64,000 bases of DNA. It comes from Synechococcaceae cyanobacterium SM2_3_1 (GTDB taxonomy: Bacteria > Cyanobacteriota > Cyanobacteriia > Thermostichales > Thermostichaceae). The stretch spans positions 1 through 64,000 of the forward strand of contig JAAUUJ010000004.1 of the NCBI GenBank assembly GCA_012030715.1, read 5' to 3'. The notes under the pieces were generated by a model that did not search any database, was not told the origin of the DNA, and worked only from the letters and a program-made list of their open reading frames with translations. Shown here one piece after another: positions 1 through 10,330 of this stretch (the stretch's first letter is position 1; every line of letters starts with the position of its first letter). The position numbers and the translations under genes are program-made.

Positions 1-73
1 TGCGGATCGCCTCATCCAATCGGGCAAACTGCTCAATACTTCCTGATAGCTTAGCTTCTCTGATTAACATCAT
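1..73 (-). mobile_element. N-terminus of a TnpB/OrfB (IS200/IS605 or IS607-type) protein, truncated by window edge
   Basis: Minus strand from ATG at 73 reads MMLIREAKLSGSIEQFARLDEAIR..., resembling cyanobacterial TnpB N-termini (MLVFEAKLxGTxEQYxxLDEAIRTAxFVRN). Only 24 codons are visible. Confidence 0.55.
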
Positions 74-97
74 GTTATCCTAGCTCAACTCAGGATA

Positions 98-124
98 AAA
101 GCCGTCCTAGAAGGACGAGGCTTT
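98..124. repeat. Hairpin upstream of the TnpB-like ORF, possible IS left-end structure
   Basis: AAAGCCGTCCTAGAAGGACGAGGCTTT: inverted repeats AAAGCC/GGCTTT and GTCCT/AGGAC. Confidence 0.45.
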
Positions 125-216
125 AGACCCAGGTTTTCGGTAAGGAACTGTAAACACCCTACCATCTTGCCCTGCCCATCCTTGGCATAGGCTTGCGGAT
201 GAGCGCAGGGATCTGG

Positions 217-1020
217 TTAAAACGAGGAAGAATTCACGGGCTGATAAGCCAGAACCTCAGAGGATTGCAACGGTAGATCCGCCAGTGAGCCCAGGTCTTC
301 TGCCTCCAGGAGTTCAAACCAACTTTGCTGCCACAGCTCAGGAAAGTCCTGACGTCCCCGAGAGAGCAGCGATAATGCATCATGCCACAACCCAGACTCA
401 GCCAGGTAATGGGAGCGATACCTGGGCAGGAACATCTGGGTGAGAATTTGCTCGTGAGCGGGGAGTTCCACACGCTTGATCCAGCCATCCACGACGATGT
501 CAGCCGAACGGGATTGAGGATCGCAGATCAAGGCAACATACCAGTGGTAGAGCTGATCCACCTGCAACGAAATATCCTGGGGCAGAGTCACACTTCCAAT
601 GCTGGCCTGAGCAAAGCCAGGGATGCGAATCGAGTAGAGGACATTTTCCTCCGCATCATTCAGATTAAACTCCAAGAACTGTTCTGGAGCTGCAGGAGCT
701 GCCCAGAAGAAGGTGGGTTGAGCTTGCGCGGTCAGTCCCAGGTGATTTGAAGGCAGCAGGGCCGTCAACGTTAAATCCTGATCGGCCTGATCACATCCTC
801 GCGTGCCAGCCCCTTCACGGTTGCCGGGCATCCCCCGTTCAGGAGGAGTAAAAACAATGGCGGGGAGAGATCTGGTCTCCAGAGGCCGCGGTTCAGGTGG
901 AGGAGAAGCAGGCTTTACCCCAGGATCCACCTGAGCCTTTACCCCAGGAACGAGCACCAGCATCAAGCCCAACCAGAGAAGGCGCTTTGCAGAAAAAATT
1001 GACAGCGGTATGTCCTTCAT
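217..1020 (-). CDS. DUF928-like exported protein
   Basis: 267-aa ORF with signal peptide and RSLPAIVFTPPERGMPGNREGAGTRGC motif; lies directly downstream of a CHASE2 gene, a common cyanobacterial pairing. Confidence 0.7.
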   Translation of the reverse strand: MKDIPLSIFSAKRLLWLGLMLVLVPGVKAQVDPGVKPASPPPEPRPLETRSLPAIVFTPPERGMPGNREGAGTRGCDQADQDLTLTALLPSNHLGLTAQAQPTFFWAAPAAPEQFLEFNLNDAEENVLYSIRIPGFAQASIGSVTLPQDISLQVDQLYHWYVALICDPQSRSADIVVDGWIKRVELPAHEQILTQMFLPRYRSHYLAESGLWHDALSLLSRGRQDFPELWQQSWFELLEAEDLGSLADLPLQSSEVLAYQPVNSSSF

Positions 1021-1055
1021 ACCCTAAGCTCCTTGGGACAAATACCGTGATCGGG

Positions 1056-2998
1056 TCAACTGCGGTGGAGGACCTGATATGCCCTTAGACGCACCTGCTT
1101 GCCTGGGAGTTCAAGGTGACCCCAGTCAATAAGAGAATAATGACCGCACAATTGCATCCGGGTGGAATCAGCAATGAGGATTCGACAGCTACTGTCCTGA
1201 CGATCTTTGGCATAGCTTTCCAGTCGGGCAGCAGAATTCACGCAATCACCAATCACACCATACTCCAATCTGCTTTGACTACCAAGACTTCCTGCAAATA
1301 CGGGTCCGGTACAAATCCCAATCCGCATGGCGGTGGTGGGCAGATGTTGCTGATGCCAGGCAACGTTGAGTTGATCCAGTTGCTGGGCCATGGTCAGAGC
1401 ACAGGACACTGCTTGTTCCGCATCCGAGGCTGTATGCGTCCCAGACTTCTGCTTGACGGGAACGCCAAAAACTGCCATCAGGCCATCCCCCATAAATTTA
1501 TTTACAATTCCCCCATGCTCCTGCACCGTTCGGGTCATACAGGCCAGATAGTCATTCAGCCAGTCCAGCAATGTTTCTGGAGCGAGGGTTTCCGCCAGAG
1601 CACTAAAGTGCCGCAGATCGGCAAATAAAACCGTAGCCTGCAGGCGTTGGCCCATGAGGTTGCCCCGCACCAGCAATTGCTCCCGTTGCTCCCAGAGTGT
1701 CATGGCAATTTCAGGAGAAACATTCTGCCCCAGCAGACGAAACACCATCTGTTGTTGTTGTTGAGCTTGTTGGTGTCCGTAAACTAAAACCACGGCATTC
1801 GTGAGAACAAACCCCAACATCGGAGCCATGACTGGGATCCACCCCTGCAGTAGAAACAGACCCCACGAGATCCCCCCTAAACTCAACAATCCCAAACCCG
1901 TCCCCAGGAGGTGCAGCTGCCATCCCCTGACGCCTGCCGACAACAGTCCTCCCCCCAAAGACCAGATCAGAAGCCAAATCGATTCCCCCCAAAAGGGCCA
2001 ACTCCAGAACAGACTGTGTTCTCCCTCAACCACACTGAGTATCTGGCTGACCATCTGCGCCTGGAGTTCTACCCCCGCCATCTTTTGTTGATCCTCGAAG
2101 CTGAGACTCCAGGGCGTGTAAAAGTCATCATGCAGACTTTCGGCAATGGTGCCCACCAGCACGATCCGCCCCCGAATCCAGGCGGGATCCACCTCTCCGG
2201 CCAGCACCTGACTGAGGGTTACCCGTTGCGCAGCCCCATGATGGGAACGATAATCCAACAGGATCTGATATCCCCCTGCATCGACACCCACATAGGCCCC
2301 AAAGTCACTTTCCAGAGGCTTGAATCTGGCTTTCCCCAATTGCATATGCTCTGGATGATCTGGAACAGTCAACGGCACAATCCCCTGATGCTCCAGGTAA
2401 TTGAGGGCCAGTTGCATGCCAAAGGAGATATATGCAGCTGAGGGAGTATTCAAAAACAGGAGGTGCCTGCGCACCACTCCCCCAGAATCCACCACCACAT
2501 CATTGAACCCCACTTGCTCTGAAGACAGTCCTTGCGGTGCAGGAATCGTTTCTTCAGGATGGCTACCGATAAAGGTAATCGCAACGGTGTTGCTCTGCCG
2601 TAGATAGTCCGGAAGTAGGGGATGGCTTGCGAGCTGGAATCAACAGGAGTGGGGCGCAACAGATCTAGACCCATGACACGGGGCTGATGATGCTCTAACT
2701 GAGTCAGCAGATCCACGAGTACTGCATCTGGCAACGGATAGCCGTAGCGCGCCAGATCTTGTTCCGTAATGGCAACCACCAACATCCGTGTATCCGGTCC
2801 ACGATCCGGGCGGAGGGGCACCCAGGTGTCGTACATCCATAGCTCAGCAGACTGCAGCCCCCCCAGCTGCTGGATCAAGAGCACAGCTCCTGTGGTCAAT
2901 CCGGCCACTAGAGTCGGAAGCAACCCGCTGCGAAAAACGGCCTGAAAACCTGAAAGAAAACCAGAAACCATGGAGGTGGACTCCCCGCATCCTGCCAT
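1056..2998 (-). CDS. CHASE2 domain-containing adenylate/guanylate cyclase (frameshifted)
   Basis: ORFs 2450-2998 and 1056-2513. The second has TM segments and a class III cyclase domain (VLFADLRHFSALAE...NKFMGDGLMAVFG). Adding one base at the G4 run 2618-2621 restores ...SSSQAIPLLPDYLRQSNTVAITFIGSHPEETIPAPQGLSSEQVGFND. Confidence 0.85.
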
Positions 2999-3090
2999 TA
3001 GGGGATGCTGAGATCATCATATAGGGACTTCCAGATGCTGGCTTTTTGATGTGAGGATGGAAAAGCAAGTTCTTCCTGGAGGCATTCAGA

Positions 3091-3606
3091 ATGAAAGGGC
3101 CGCGACCTTTATCCTCATGGCCAAGGCAATTTCTGGGCAGAGTGATATGCATCTGTTTGCTCCTGGTGACTATTCTTTGCAGTTGCAATCCCGCTCGGGC
3201 GGAAGACTACACCAAACGTGATCTGCAGGGATCTGATTTTTCTCATCAGGATCTGACCAACTCAGCCTTTCTCAAAGCCAACCTGCGCAATAGCGACCTC
3301 AGCCATGTCAACGCTCGGGGGGTGGATCTATTCGGGGCGAATCTGATTAATGCCAATCTACAGGAGGCTGATCTGACTGCCGCAACCCTGGATATGGCCA
3401 ATTTGCAACATGCAGATCTGCGGGGAGCAGTGCTGGAGGACAGCCTGATGTGGTTAACCAAGGTGGAGGGTGCTCAGATTGAAGGCGCTGACTTTACCAA
3501 TGCTCTACTGCGCAAAGACACCCTCAGTACTCTCTGTGAATCGGCTACAGGCACCAACCCGATCACGGGACGGGAGACCCGAGACTCATTAAACTGTCCG
3601 GGTTAG
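3091..3606 (+). CDS. Pentapeptide repeat protein with N-terminal signal/TM segment
   Basis: A(D/N)Lxx repeats (LRNSDLSHVNARGVDLFGANLINANLQEADL). Confidence 0.85.
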   Translation: MKGPRPLSSWPRQFLGRVICICLLLVTILCSCNPARAEDYTKRDLQGSDFSHQDLTNSAFLKANLRNSDLSHVNARGVDLFGANLINANLQEADLTAATLDMANLQHADLRGAVLEDSLMWLTKVEGAQIEGADFTNALLRKDTLSTLCESATGTNPITGRETRDSLNCPG

Positions 3607-4202
3607 GGCACCTGAGACGCCAATCGCTGCAGATCCCGCTGAATCTCAAAGGCCAATTCACGGTTGTGGGGTTCAATATCCCTGGCTTTGTGCAGATAGG
3701 CACGGGCCTGAGCGGGTTTTCCCAGGGTGATCAAGCGATTGCCATAGCGGTAGTAGGCCAGAGCCGCAACGTGGATCACATCCTCGGCATCCGGAAAGCG
3801 TCTCTGTAAACTGTCCGCAGAGGCGACGGCTTCTCCCAACCGCTGCGCACGCAGGGCCTGCCGGATCCGTTGCAGAGCTTCAGTGCGTTCCCGGTCCGAG
3901 GGATCGGACTGAGAAGAGTGGGAGGTCACCTGGACCACGATCCGATCATCCAGCTGAGAGCGGGAAGATTTCACCTGAGGTCGTTGCTGGTGTGTAGACC
4001 AGACCTGATCGTAGACCCGCCGTTGTTCCGGATCCTGAAGCACACGATAGGCCTCATTCAGTTGCTGAAAATGAGCTGTGGCTGCGGCTCCGGCGAGATC
4101 AGGGTGAAATTGACGGGCCAAACGGCGAAAAGCCTTTTTGATCATGGCTCTATCGGCCCTGGGATCCACCTGCAGGAGTTGATAGTAGTCAAGAAAGGCC
4201 AT
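3603..4202 (-). CDS. J-domain (DnaJ-like) protein
   Basis: N-terminal J domain DYYQLLQVDPRADRAMIKKAFRRLARQFHPDLAG...; HPD motif present. Confidence 0.85.
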   Translation of the reverse strand: MAFLDYYQLLQVDPRADRAMIKKAFRRLARQFHPDLAGAAATAHFQQLNEAYRVLQDPEQRRVYDQVWSTHQQRPQVKSSRSQLDDRIVVQVTSHSSQSDPSDRERTEALQRIRQALRAQRLGEAVASADSLQRRFPDAEDVIHVAALAYYRYGNRLITLGKPAQARAYLHKARDIEPHNRELAFEIQRDLQRLASQVP

Positions 4203-4289
4203 GTGCAGTTGGCTTCACGGTCCTTCCAGTATAAACACCCCTCCTCCTCACGCCTGCCCTGGACTCCCCAGTCTCAATGACTCCCCGCC

Positions 4290-5126
4290 CTAGGGACGTC
4301 GATTGGAGGGCAAGCCCCAGTAGTGAATTCTTTCCCCCAGCCAACCCGAGGAGCGCAGACTTTCCACAGTCTGGCTTACCTGCCGCGTCAGATCTGAGGA
4401 TTCAATTCCCTTGGGCATTGCCACCCCTAATCCCACACTCGAAAGGGGACCCAGCACCTGATAAGCAGGATGTGCCTGCACCCACCCTGTGAGTACCGTT
4501 ACATCGGCGGCAAACCCCACCACCAGATCCTCCGTCAGAATCGTCACCCCATCCTGGTAGGAATCGACAGGGATTAACTCAGCTTCCGGCAAGAGAGCAT
4601 TGAGATGCAGAATGGCTGCTGATTCCTGCAAAACTGCGATCGAGTGCGAGGCCAGATCACTCCAGGTTTGCCAGCGGGGATCCTTGGCCACAGCGATGGC
4701 GGTGCCATCAAAATAGTAGGGTGGGCTAAAATTAACCCAGCGGGAGCGCTCCCTGGTAATTCCTACCTGCGCAATCGCCAGATCCACATCCCCCTGCACC
4801 ACGGCTTCCAATCGCTGGGGATTGGTCAGGGGAACTAATTCAACTTTTCCCATCTCTCCCAGCAACTGCCGACCCAATTCCTGAGCCAGATCCACCTCAA
4901 ACCCCACCAGCTGACCTTCCGAATTGCGAAACCCCAGGGGGGGCAAATTATCTTTCACCGCCACCCGTAACTTCCCTGATGCCTGTATGGCCTGCAGAGA
5001 ACGAGCCTCAGTCACAGGCTGAGTCAGGAGGATCAAGGCCAAGCTAAGGAGGGCAAAACCTGCCAGGTGCCTGTACATCGAATCCCTGGAGTGACGAGAC
5101 AACGCAAATTGAGGGCCCGGTCCCAC
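4290..5126 (-). CDS. Amino-acid-type ABC transporter substrate-binding protein (SBP family 3)
   Basis: Signal peptide then LRVAVKDNLPPLGFRNSEGQLVGFEVDLAQELGRQLLG...; real start probably MYRHLAGF. Confidence 0.8.
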   Translation of the reverse strand: MGPGPQFALSRHSRDSMYRHLAGFALLSLALILLTQPVTEARSLQAIQASGKLRVAVKDNLPPLGFRNSEGQLVGFEVDLAQELGRQLLGEMGKVELVPLTNPQRLEAVVQGDVDLAIAQVGITRERSRWVNFSPPYYFDGTAIAVAKDPRWQTWSDLASHSIAVLQESAAILHLNALLPEAELIPVDSYQDGVTILTEDLVVGFAADVTVLTGWVQAHPAYQVLGPLSSVGLGVAMPKGIESSDLTRQVSQTVESLRSSGWLGERIHYWGLPSNRRP

Positions 5127-5484
5127 TAGGAAGCTGAGCGCCGGACAGCGTTAACCACCTGGGTAAATGCGGACTGATCCAATGCCGCCAGCTGGGCTAG
5201 CATCTTGCGATTTAGGAGGACATCCGCCTTGCGCAGATCATTCATCAGTTGACTGTAGCTGATCCCCTGAGCCCGAGCTGCCGCATTAATGCGCGTAATC
5301 CAGAGACGACGAAAGTCCCGCTTGCGCCGCCGCCGATCTCGATAGGCGTTGACCAGTGCTTTCATTACCCGCTGGTTAGCCGTGCGAAACAGCTTGGAAC
5401 CGGAGCCGCGAAAACCCATTGGCAAGCTTAAAGATCTTATTTTCGGCGCTTACGGGCGACATTGCCCCGTTTAACACGTGTCAT
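5126..5484 (-). CDS. rplT: 50S ribosomal protein L20 (frameshifted near N-terminus)
   Basis: [51 protein letters not shown] at 5484 reads [15 protein letters not shown]; deleting one A of AAAA restores [28 protein letters not shown]. Confidence 0.95.
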
Positions 5485-5519
5485 GATGGCTGGCTCACTC
5501 AATAGATCGGCAGTTGAGG

Positions 5520-5720
5520 CTAACGGGAGTAGGGCATCATCAGGCGCACATTTTCAGCGTCCCGCTCATTCACCAGTGCCATCCCACGCAAACGCCGCTT
5601 GCGATGAGAGGACTTGTGCTCCAGCAGGTGATTATGTCCGGCCTTTCGGTGGCTGATCTTGCCACTGCCAGTAAACTGGAAACGCTTAGCAGCAGCGCGG
5701 CGTGTCTTCAGCTTCGGCAT
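5520..5720 (-). CDS. rpmI: 50S ribosomal protein L35
   Basis: [46 protein letters not shown]. Confidence 0.97.
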   Translation of the reverse strand: MPKLKTRRAAAKRFQFTGSGKISHRKAGHNHLLEHKSSHRKRRLRGMALVNERDAENVRLMMPYSR

Positions 5721-5824
5721 ACCAATCCCATAATGTGACAGTCTTCTACTGTATAGGATCTTCTAACGATTCCGCAACCCTGTCCATCTTTACTAGAGGC
5801 TTTTTATCTGTCAGAGTTTCACCC

Positions 5825-5830
5825 TATAAT
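5825..5830 (+). promoter_or_regulatory. Putative -10 box upstream of rplI
   Basis: Exact TATAAT 28 nt upstream of the rplI start; no convincing -35. Confidence 0.35.
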
Positions 5831-5857
5831 AAAAGTTTGTCGTCTTCACTAAATAAT

Positions 5858-6322
5858 ATGTCGAAGCGAAATATAGCGGTGGTCCTCCGCCAGGAAGTCC
5901 CGGGATTGGGCCAGCCAGGAGACGTGCGGGAAGTCAAGCCTGGGTATGCTCGCAACTATCTTTTCCCGCGGCAGATGGCGGTGCGCCTCACTCCTGGCCT
6001 GCTCAAGGAGCAAAAAATGCGGGAAGCCCAGGTGCTCGCCCGCAAAGCTGCTGAGAAGAAACAGGCGGAATCCTATAAAACCGCTCTGGAAACCATTGGT
6101 CGTTTTTCGATTGCCAAAAAGGTTGGGGAAGGAGAAGTTCTCTTTGGTACGGTCACCACCGAAAACATTGCCGAGGTGGTTCTGGCAACCAGTGGTCTGG
6201 ATATCGACCGCCGCAACATTCTGCTGGAGGATGAGATCAAAACCACAGGGAGCTATACAGCCCAGGTGCGGTTACATCCTGAGGTCACAGCCACCATTCG
6301 CATCCAGGTGACCCCTGAATAG
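5858..6322 (+). CDS. rplI: 50S ribosomal protein L9
   Basis: MSKRNIAVVLRQEVPGLGQPGDVREVKPGYARNYLFPRQMA...; ORF track starts upstream but the L9 start is ATG 5858. Confidence 0.95.
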   Translation: MSKRNIAVVLRQEVPGLGQPGDVREVKPGYARNYLFPRQMAVRLTPGLLKEQKMREAQVLARKAAEKKQAESYKTALETIGRFSIAKKVGEGEVLFGTVTTENIAEVVLATSGLDIDRRNILLEDEIKTTGSYTAQVRLHPEVTATIRIQVTPE

Positions 6323-6352
6323 GCTTCAATTCCAGCGCAAGGGGAGTCTGTC

Positions 6353-8125
6353 GTGAACAGCTACGACCTCACGGGGAGTGAGCGACTTCCTCCCCAAAAT
6401 ATTGAAGCTGAAGAGGAGATCATCGGAGGACTGCTCCTGGATCCGGATGCGATAACTCGTGTGTCTGAATTGTTGCAACCCGATGCGTTTTACATCTCCG
6501 CTCATCGGGAGATTTATCGTGCTGCTCTGCATCTCAATAGCCAGGGTCGACCCACGGATCTAATGACCGTCTCCGCCTGGCTGGATGACCATCAACTCCT
6601 GGAAAAAGTAGGGGGAACGACTGCCATCCGGCGGTTGCTGGAGCAAACGGTCAGTAGTGTCAACATTGATCAGTACGCCAAACTGGTCCTGGAAAAGTAC
6701 ATCCGGCGGCGCTTACTTCAGTCCACCAATTCCATTGCTCGCCTGGCCTATGACGCTAGCCAACCTCTGCCCCAGATTATGGATCAGGCGGAGCAGGAGA
6801 TCTTTAATATCACCCAGGAACGGATCCAGCGCTCCCTGATGCCCGCGTCCGAAATCCTGATCAATATCTTTTCGGATCTGGAAGAGAAATTTCAGCAGGG
6901 CTCCGATCTGCCAGGCATTCCCACCAAGTTTATTGATCTAGATAACCTCACCCAGGGGCTGCAGCGCTCCGATTTATTGATCGTGGCGGGTCGTCCGGCC
7001 ATGGGAAAAACCAGCTTTGCTCTCAACATAGCTCGCAATATTGCCACCTATGCCAAGCTTCCCGTAGCGGTGTTTAGCCTGGAAATGTCCAGAGAACAAT
7101 TGGTGCAGCGGATGCTTGCCAGTGAAGCCCGCATCGAAAGCACGCGCCTGCGTTCGGGCCGGATCAGCGGAGATGAATGGCAGCGACTCAGTCAGGCCTT
7201 CGGTTATCTGGCGCAGGTGCCCCTCTACATTGATGACACTCCCAATTGCAATGTGACGGAGATCCGCTCTAAGGCACGGCGACTGCAGGTCGAAACGGGT
7301 GGGGTGCTGGGACTCGTCCTGATTGATTATCTGCAGCTGATGCAGGGGACCGCTCCGGACAACCGGGTGCAGGAGTTGTCGCGAATGACGCGCGGTCTGA
7401 AGGGATTGGCCAAAGAACTATCCACCCCTGTGATGGTGCTCTCTCAGCTGAGCCGGGCCGTCGAGTCTCGATCTGATAAACGCCCACAATTGGCAGATCT
7501 GCGGGAATCCGGTTGCCTATCAGGGAGCACAGTGCTGCTGGATGTGGATTCTGGTCAGGTCTGGACCCTGGCACAACTGGCGGAACTGAAGGAAGGGACA
7601 GCCATGCCTCGGCTTCTGAGCATGAATACCCGAGGTCGGCTAGTTCCTCAGCAACCGGTAAAAGTCTTCCAGAACGGCTGTAAAATCACCTATCAGCTGA
7701 AAACCCGCTTAAATTGCTCGATTGAGGCCACCTCCAACCATCCCTTTTTCACGCGGCAGGGATGGAAACATTTAGATGATCTGCAGTTGGATGAAGAGAT
7801 CGCCCTGGCTATGCACGACGAAATTGTCTGGGATCCGATTTGCTCTATCAGTGAACCCTCGGAAGCGATCCCCGTCTACGATGTGGAGATGCCACGACAC
7901 CATAACTTTGTGGCCAACCGCATTCTGGTTCATAACAGCATTGAGCAGGATGCCGACATTGTTATCATGCTCTATCGCCCCGAATACTACCAGCCGGACA
8001 CCACGGAGCGAGGGATTGCCGAGGTGATCATCTCCAAGCACCGCAACGGCCCCACGGGAACCGTCAAACTGTTATTTGAAAGTCAATTCACCCAGTTTCG
8101 CAATCTGGCGGATCCGAACCGTTGA
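6353..8125 (+). CDS. dnaB: Replicative DNA helicase DnaB, intein-containing
   Basis: GTG start; PPQNIEAEEEIIGGLLLDPDAI, Walker A GRPAMGKTSFALN, LRESG/SIEQDADIVIMLYRPEYY split by an intein. Confidence 0.97.
   Translation: MNSYDLTGSERLPPQNIEAEEEIIGGLLLDPDAITRVSELLQPDAFYISAHREIYRAALHLNSQGRPTDLMTVSAWLDDHQLLEKVGGTTAIRRLLEQTVSSVNIDQYAKLVLEKYIRRRLLQSTNSIARLAYDASQPLPQIMDQAEQEIFNITQERIQRSLMPASEILINIFSDLEEKFQQGSDLPGIPTKFIDLDNLTQGLQRSDLLIVAGRPAMGKTSFALNIARNIATYAKLPVAVFSLEMSREQLVQRMLASEARIESTRLRSGRISGDEWQRLSQAFGYLAQVPLYIDDTPNCNVTEIRSKARRLQVETGGVLGLVLIDYLQLMQGTAPDNRVQELSRMTRGLKGLAKELSTPVMVLSQLSRAVESRSDKRPQLADLRESGCLSGSTVLLDVDSGQVWTLAQLAELKEGTAMPRLLSMNTRGRLVPQQPVKVFQNGCKITYQLKTRLNCSIEATSNHPFFTRQGWKHLDDLQLDEEIALAMHDEIVWDPICSISEPSEAIPVYDVEMPRHHNFVANRILVHNSIEQDADIVIMLYRPEYYQPDTTERGIAEVIISKHRNGPTGTVKLLFESQFTQFRNLADPNR
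7514..7936 (+). other. DnaB mini-intein (141 aa, no homing endonuclease domain)
   Basis: Inserted between RESG and SIEQD: begins CLSGSTVLLD, block-B TSNHPFF, ends VANRILVHN followed by Ser+1. Confidence 0.95.
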
Positions 8126-8235
8126 GATCGGCCTGTGAGATTGCCATTTGTTGAGAACTCCTGTGGATTGGACATGTTGCCCCCAGGGGAGGGGCGGAAG
8201 AGGGATAGACTGACGTATACGCGAGTTCGCAGTCC

Positions 8236-10271
8236 ATGACCTCGACGACCTCACGCCAATTCCACCCTTCCCTGCTGGCGGATCTGCTCCAAGATCTGCC
8301 CCATCTGCGTCCGCAGATTTACTTTAAGACCTCCCTGGTTGCCCTCAGTCATGCGATTGAGGATCAGGTGCTAGCCGGGGATGGACAGCCGTTGGTGTTC
8401 GCCAACTTTCAGCGGGAACGCTATTACCGACAGGAGGCACGTCGTTATCTGCGCATCAGCCAGCTAGCCCGACAGGTATACGTTCTAGCAGCACCGGAAA
8501 CTGACTTTGCCAACGCTGATGTTCCCTATGAAACCATCGCCCTCGATCCTGCCGATCCCCTGACCCAGGAGTGGCATTTAATTGTGATCGATGATCACTT
8601 CGCCACCTGTTTAATCTGCCGCGAGCGTCTGTTGGGCAAACGGGTTGCCGGAGAAGAATGGATGGAGCGGGACATGGATGCGGCCCGTCAATTTGATGGC
8701 ATCTGGTCCTTTGAGCGCCAAGTGGTGACTCAGGCAGCCCAACATTTAATCAAGCGGATCCTGAGTTATCGTCCAGATTTAGAATCATCCCTTAGCTCAG
8801 TCCAGGGGCGACTGAAAGTCTCTCCTGCCTCGCGGAAGAAAAAAATACGACGCCCCTGAATCCAGCTCCATTTGCGGAGCGGCTGATCACCTATCTGCAG
8901 GCCGGTCAGTACAAGTTGCGCCGCACTTATCGGGCCATTCAGGTGCAGGAGCGCAAAGAACGGCTGGTGAATCGCATTGGCAGCGCCATCCGCCGCACCC
9001 TTGATCCTGAGGATATTCTGCAAATTGCTGTTCAGGAACTGGGGGAAGCCGCGGCTGTCTCCCGTGCCCTCGTCTACCGCTGTCAGGCCCATCAAGATCA
9101 GGTGGAGATTGAGCAGGAATACTGCCGTTCTGGTCAACCCTGCTTGCGGGGTCAGATGTGGCCCCTGAAACAAAATCCCTTTCTGGAGGAGGTGATCCGG
9201 CGGGGGGAAACAATGACAACTCAGGATACCGCCACTGATCCGCTACTGACCTTGATGCAGCAAGAGATACATACCTACCAGATTCATGCCTGGATAGCGG
9301 TCCCGATCCTGAATCAAGGTCGCCTGATGGGCATGCTGGAGTTACATCACGATCAGCCCTACACCTGGCCCCTTCCCACTGTAGAACTGGCGGAATCCAT
9401 TGCGCTGCAACTGGGAGTGGCTCTGATTCAGGCGGAAGCCTATCAGCACCTGGATGAACTCAATCATCAGCTGGAGGCACTGGATCAGGCCAAGAGTGAT
9501 TTGATTGCTGTCACCGGACATGAGTTGCGCACTCCCCTCTCCACGATTCAGATCTGTCTGGAATCCCTGGCTTCTGATCCGGAGATGCCGTTAGAGATAC
9601 GGCAGGAAATGCTGGATACCGCGCTCCAGGATGCGGGGCGCTTGCGACAACTGGTGCAGGATTTTCTCACCCTCTCAAAGCTGGAGAGTGGCCGGATTCG
9701 CTGGCACATTGAGTCGGTGTCTGCCCAGGAGTGTGTGGAGCTTTCCCTGAGTACGATCAATGCCCGTCGTCGTCAGGGGCCCGTGCCCAGTATTTCTACA
9801 GAGATCCCGGATGCCCTTCCCTGGGTGCGGGCCGATGGAGAGTGGTTGGTCGAAGTTTTGCGGCAATTGCTAGATAACGCCTGTAAATTTACCCCTGCCT
9901 CCGGACAGATCACGATCCGGCTGCAGCTGGTCCACCTCCCCCCTTCTGCGGACTCTCAAGATCTGGATGTGAATGGCCATCGCCCCCTGATCTCGATGCT
10001 GCAGTTCACGGTGGCCGATAACGGCAGAGGGATTGCCCCAGAGCGATTACAGGCCATCTTTGAGCGGTTTTACCAGGCGGAAGGCTCCATGCGCCGATCG
10101 GTGGGGGGCACTGGCCTGGGCTTGGCCATCAGTCGCCTGATCATCGAAGCCATGGGGGGGCGGATCTGGGCCGAGTCGCAGGGTTTGGAACAAGGAAGTG
10201 CCTTTCATTTTCTGCTGCCTGCGCTGCAGGGCACTGAGCGGGAATCTGCAAAAACGTCAATTTGGAGTTAA
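8236..10271 (+). CDS. DICT-GAF sensor histidine kinase (frameshifted)
   Basis: ORF 8236-8859 is a DICT sensory domain; ORF 8916-10271 is GAF plus HisKA (VTGHELRTPLSTIQ) and HATPase (DNACKF, DNGRGI, GGTGLGLAIS). Adding one A to the A-run near 8845 fuses them: ...KKKNTTPLNPAPFAERLITYLQAGQYKLRRTYR. Confidence 0.85.
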
Positions 10272-10330
10272 GAAAAGGGTGCCCCTGACATAGGATCCTT
10301 AATAGATCTGGTTTATTTGGAAACCCTGAT

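Noticed and set aside
1116-2441. Plus-strand ORFs 1116-1628, 1801-2091 and 1911-2441
   Set aside because: Antisense to the well-supported CHASE2 cyclase, low-complexity His/Pro/Gln-rich, no recognisable domain.
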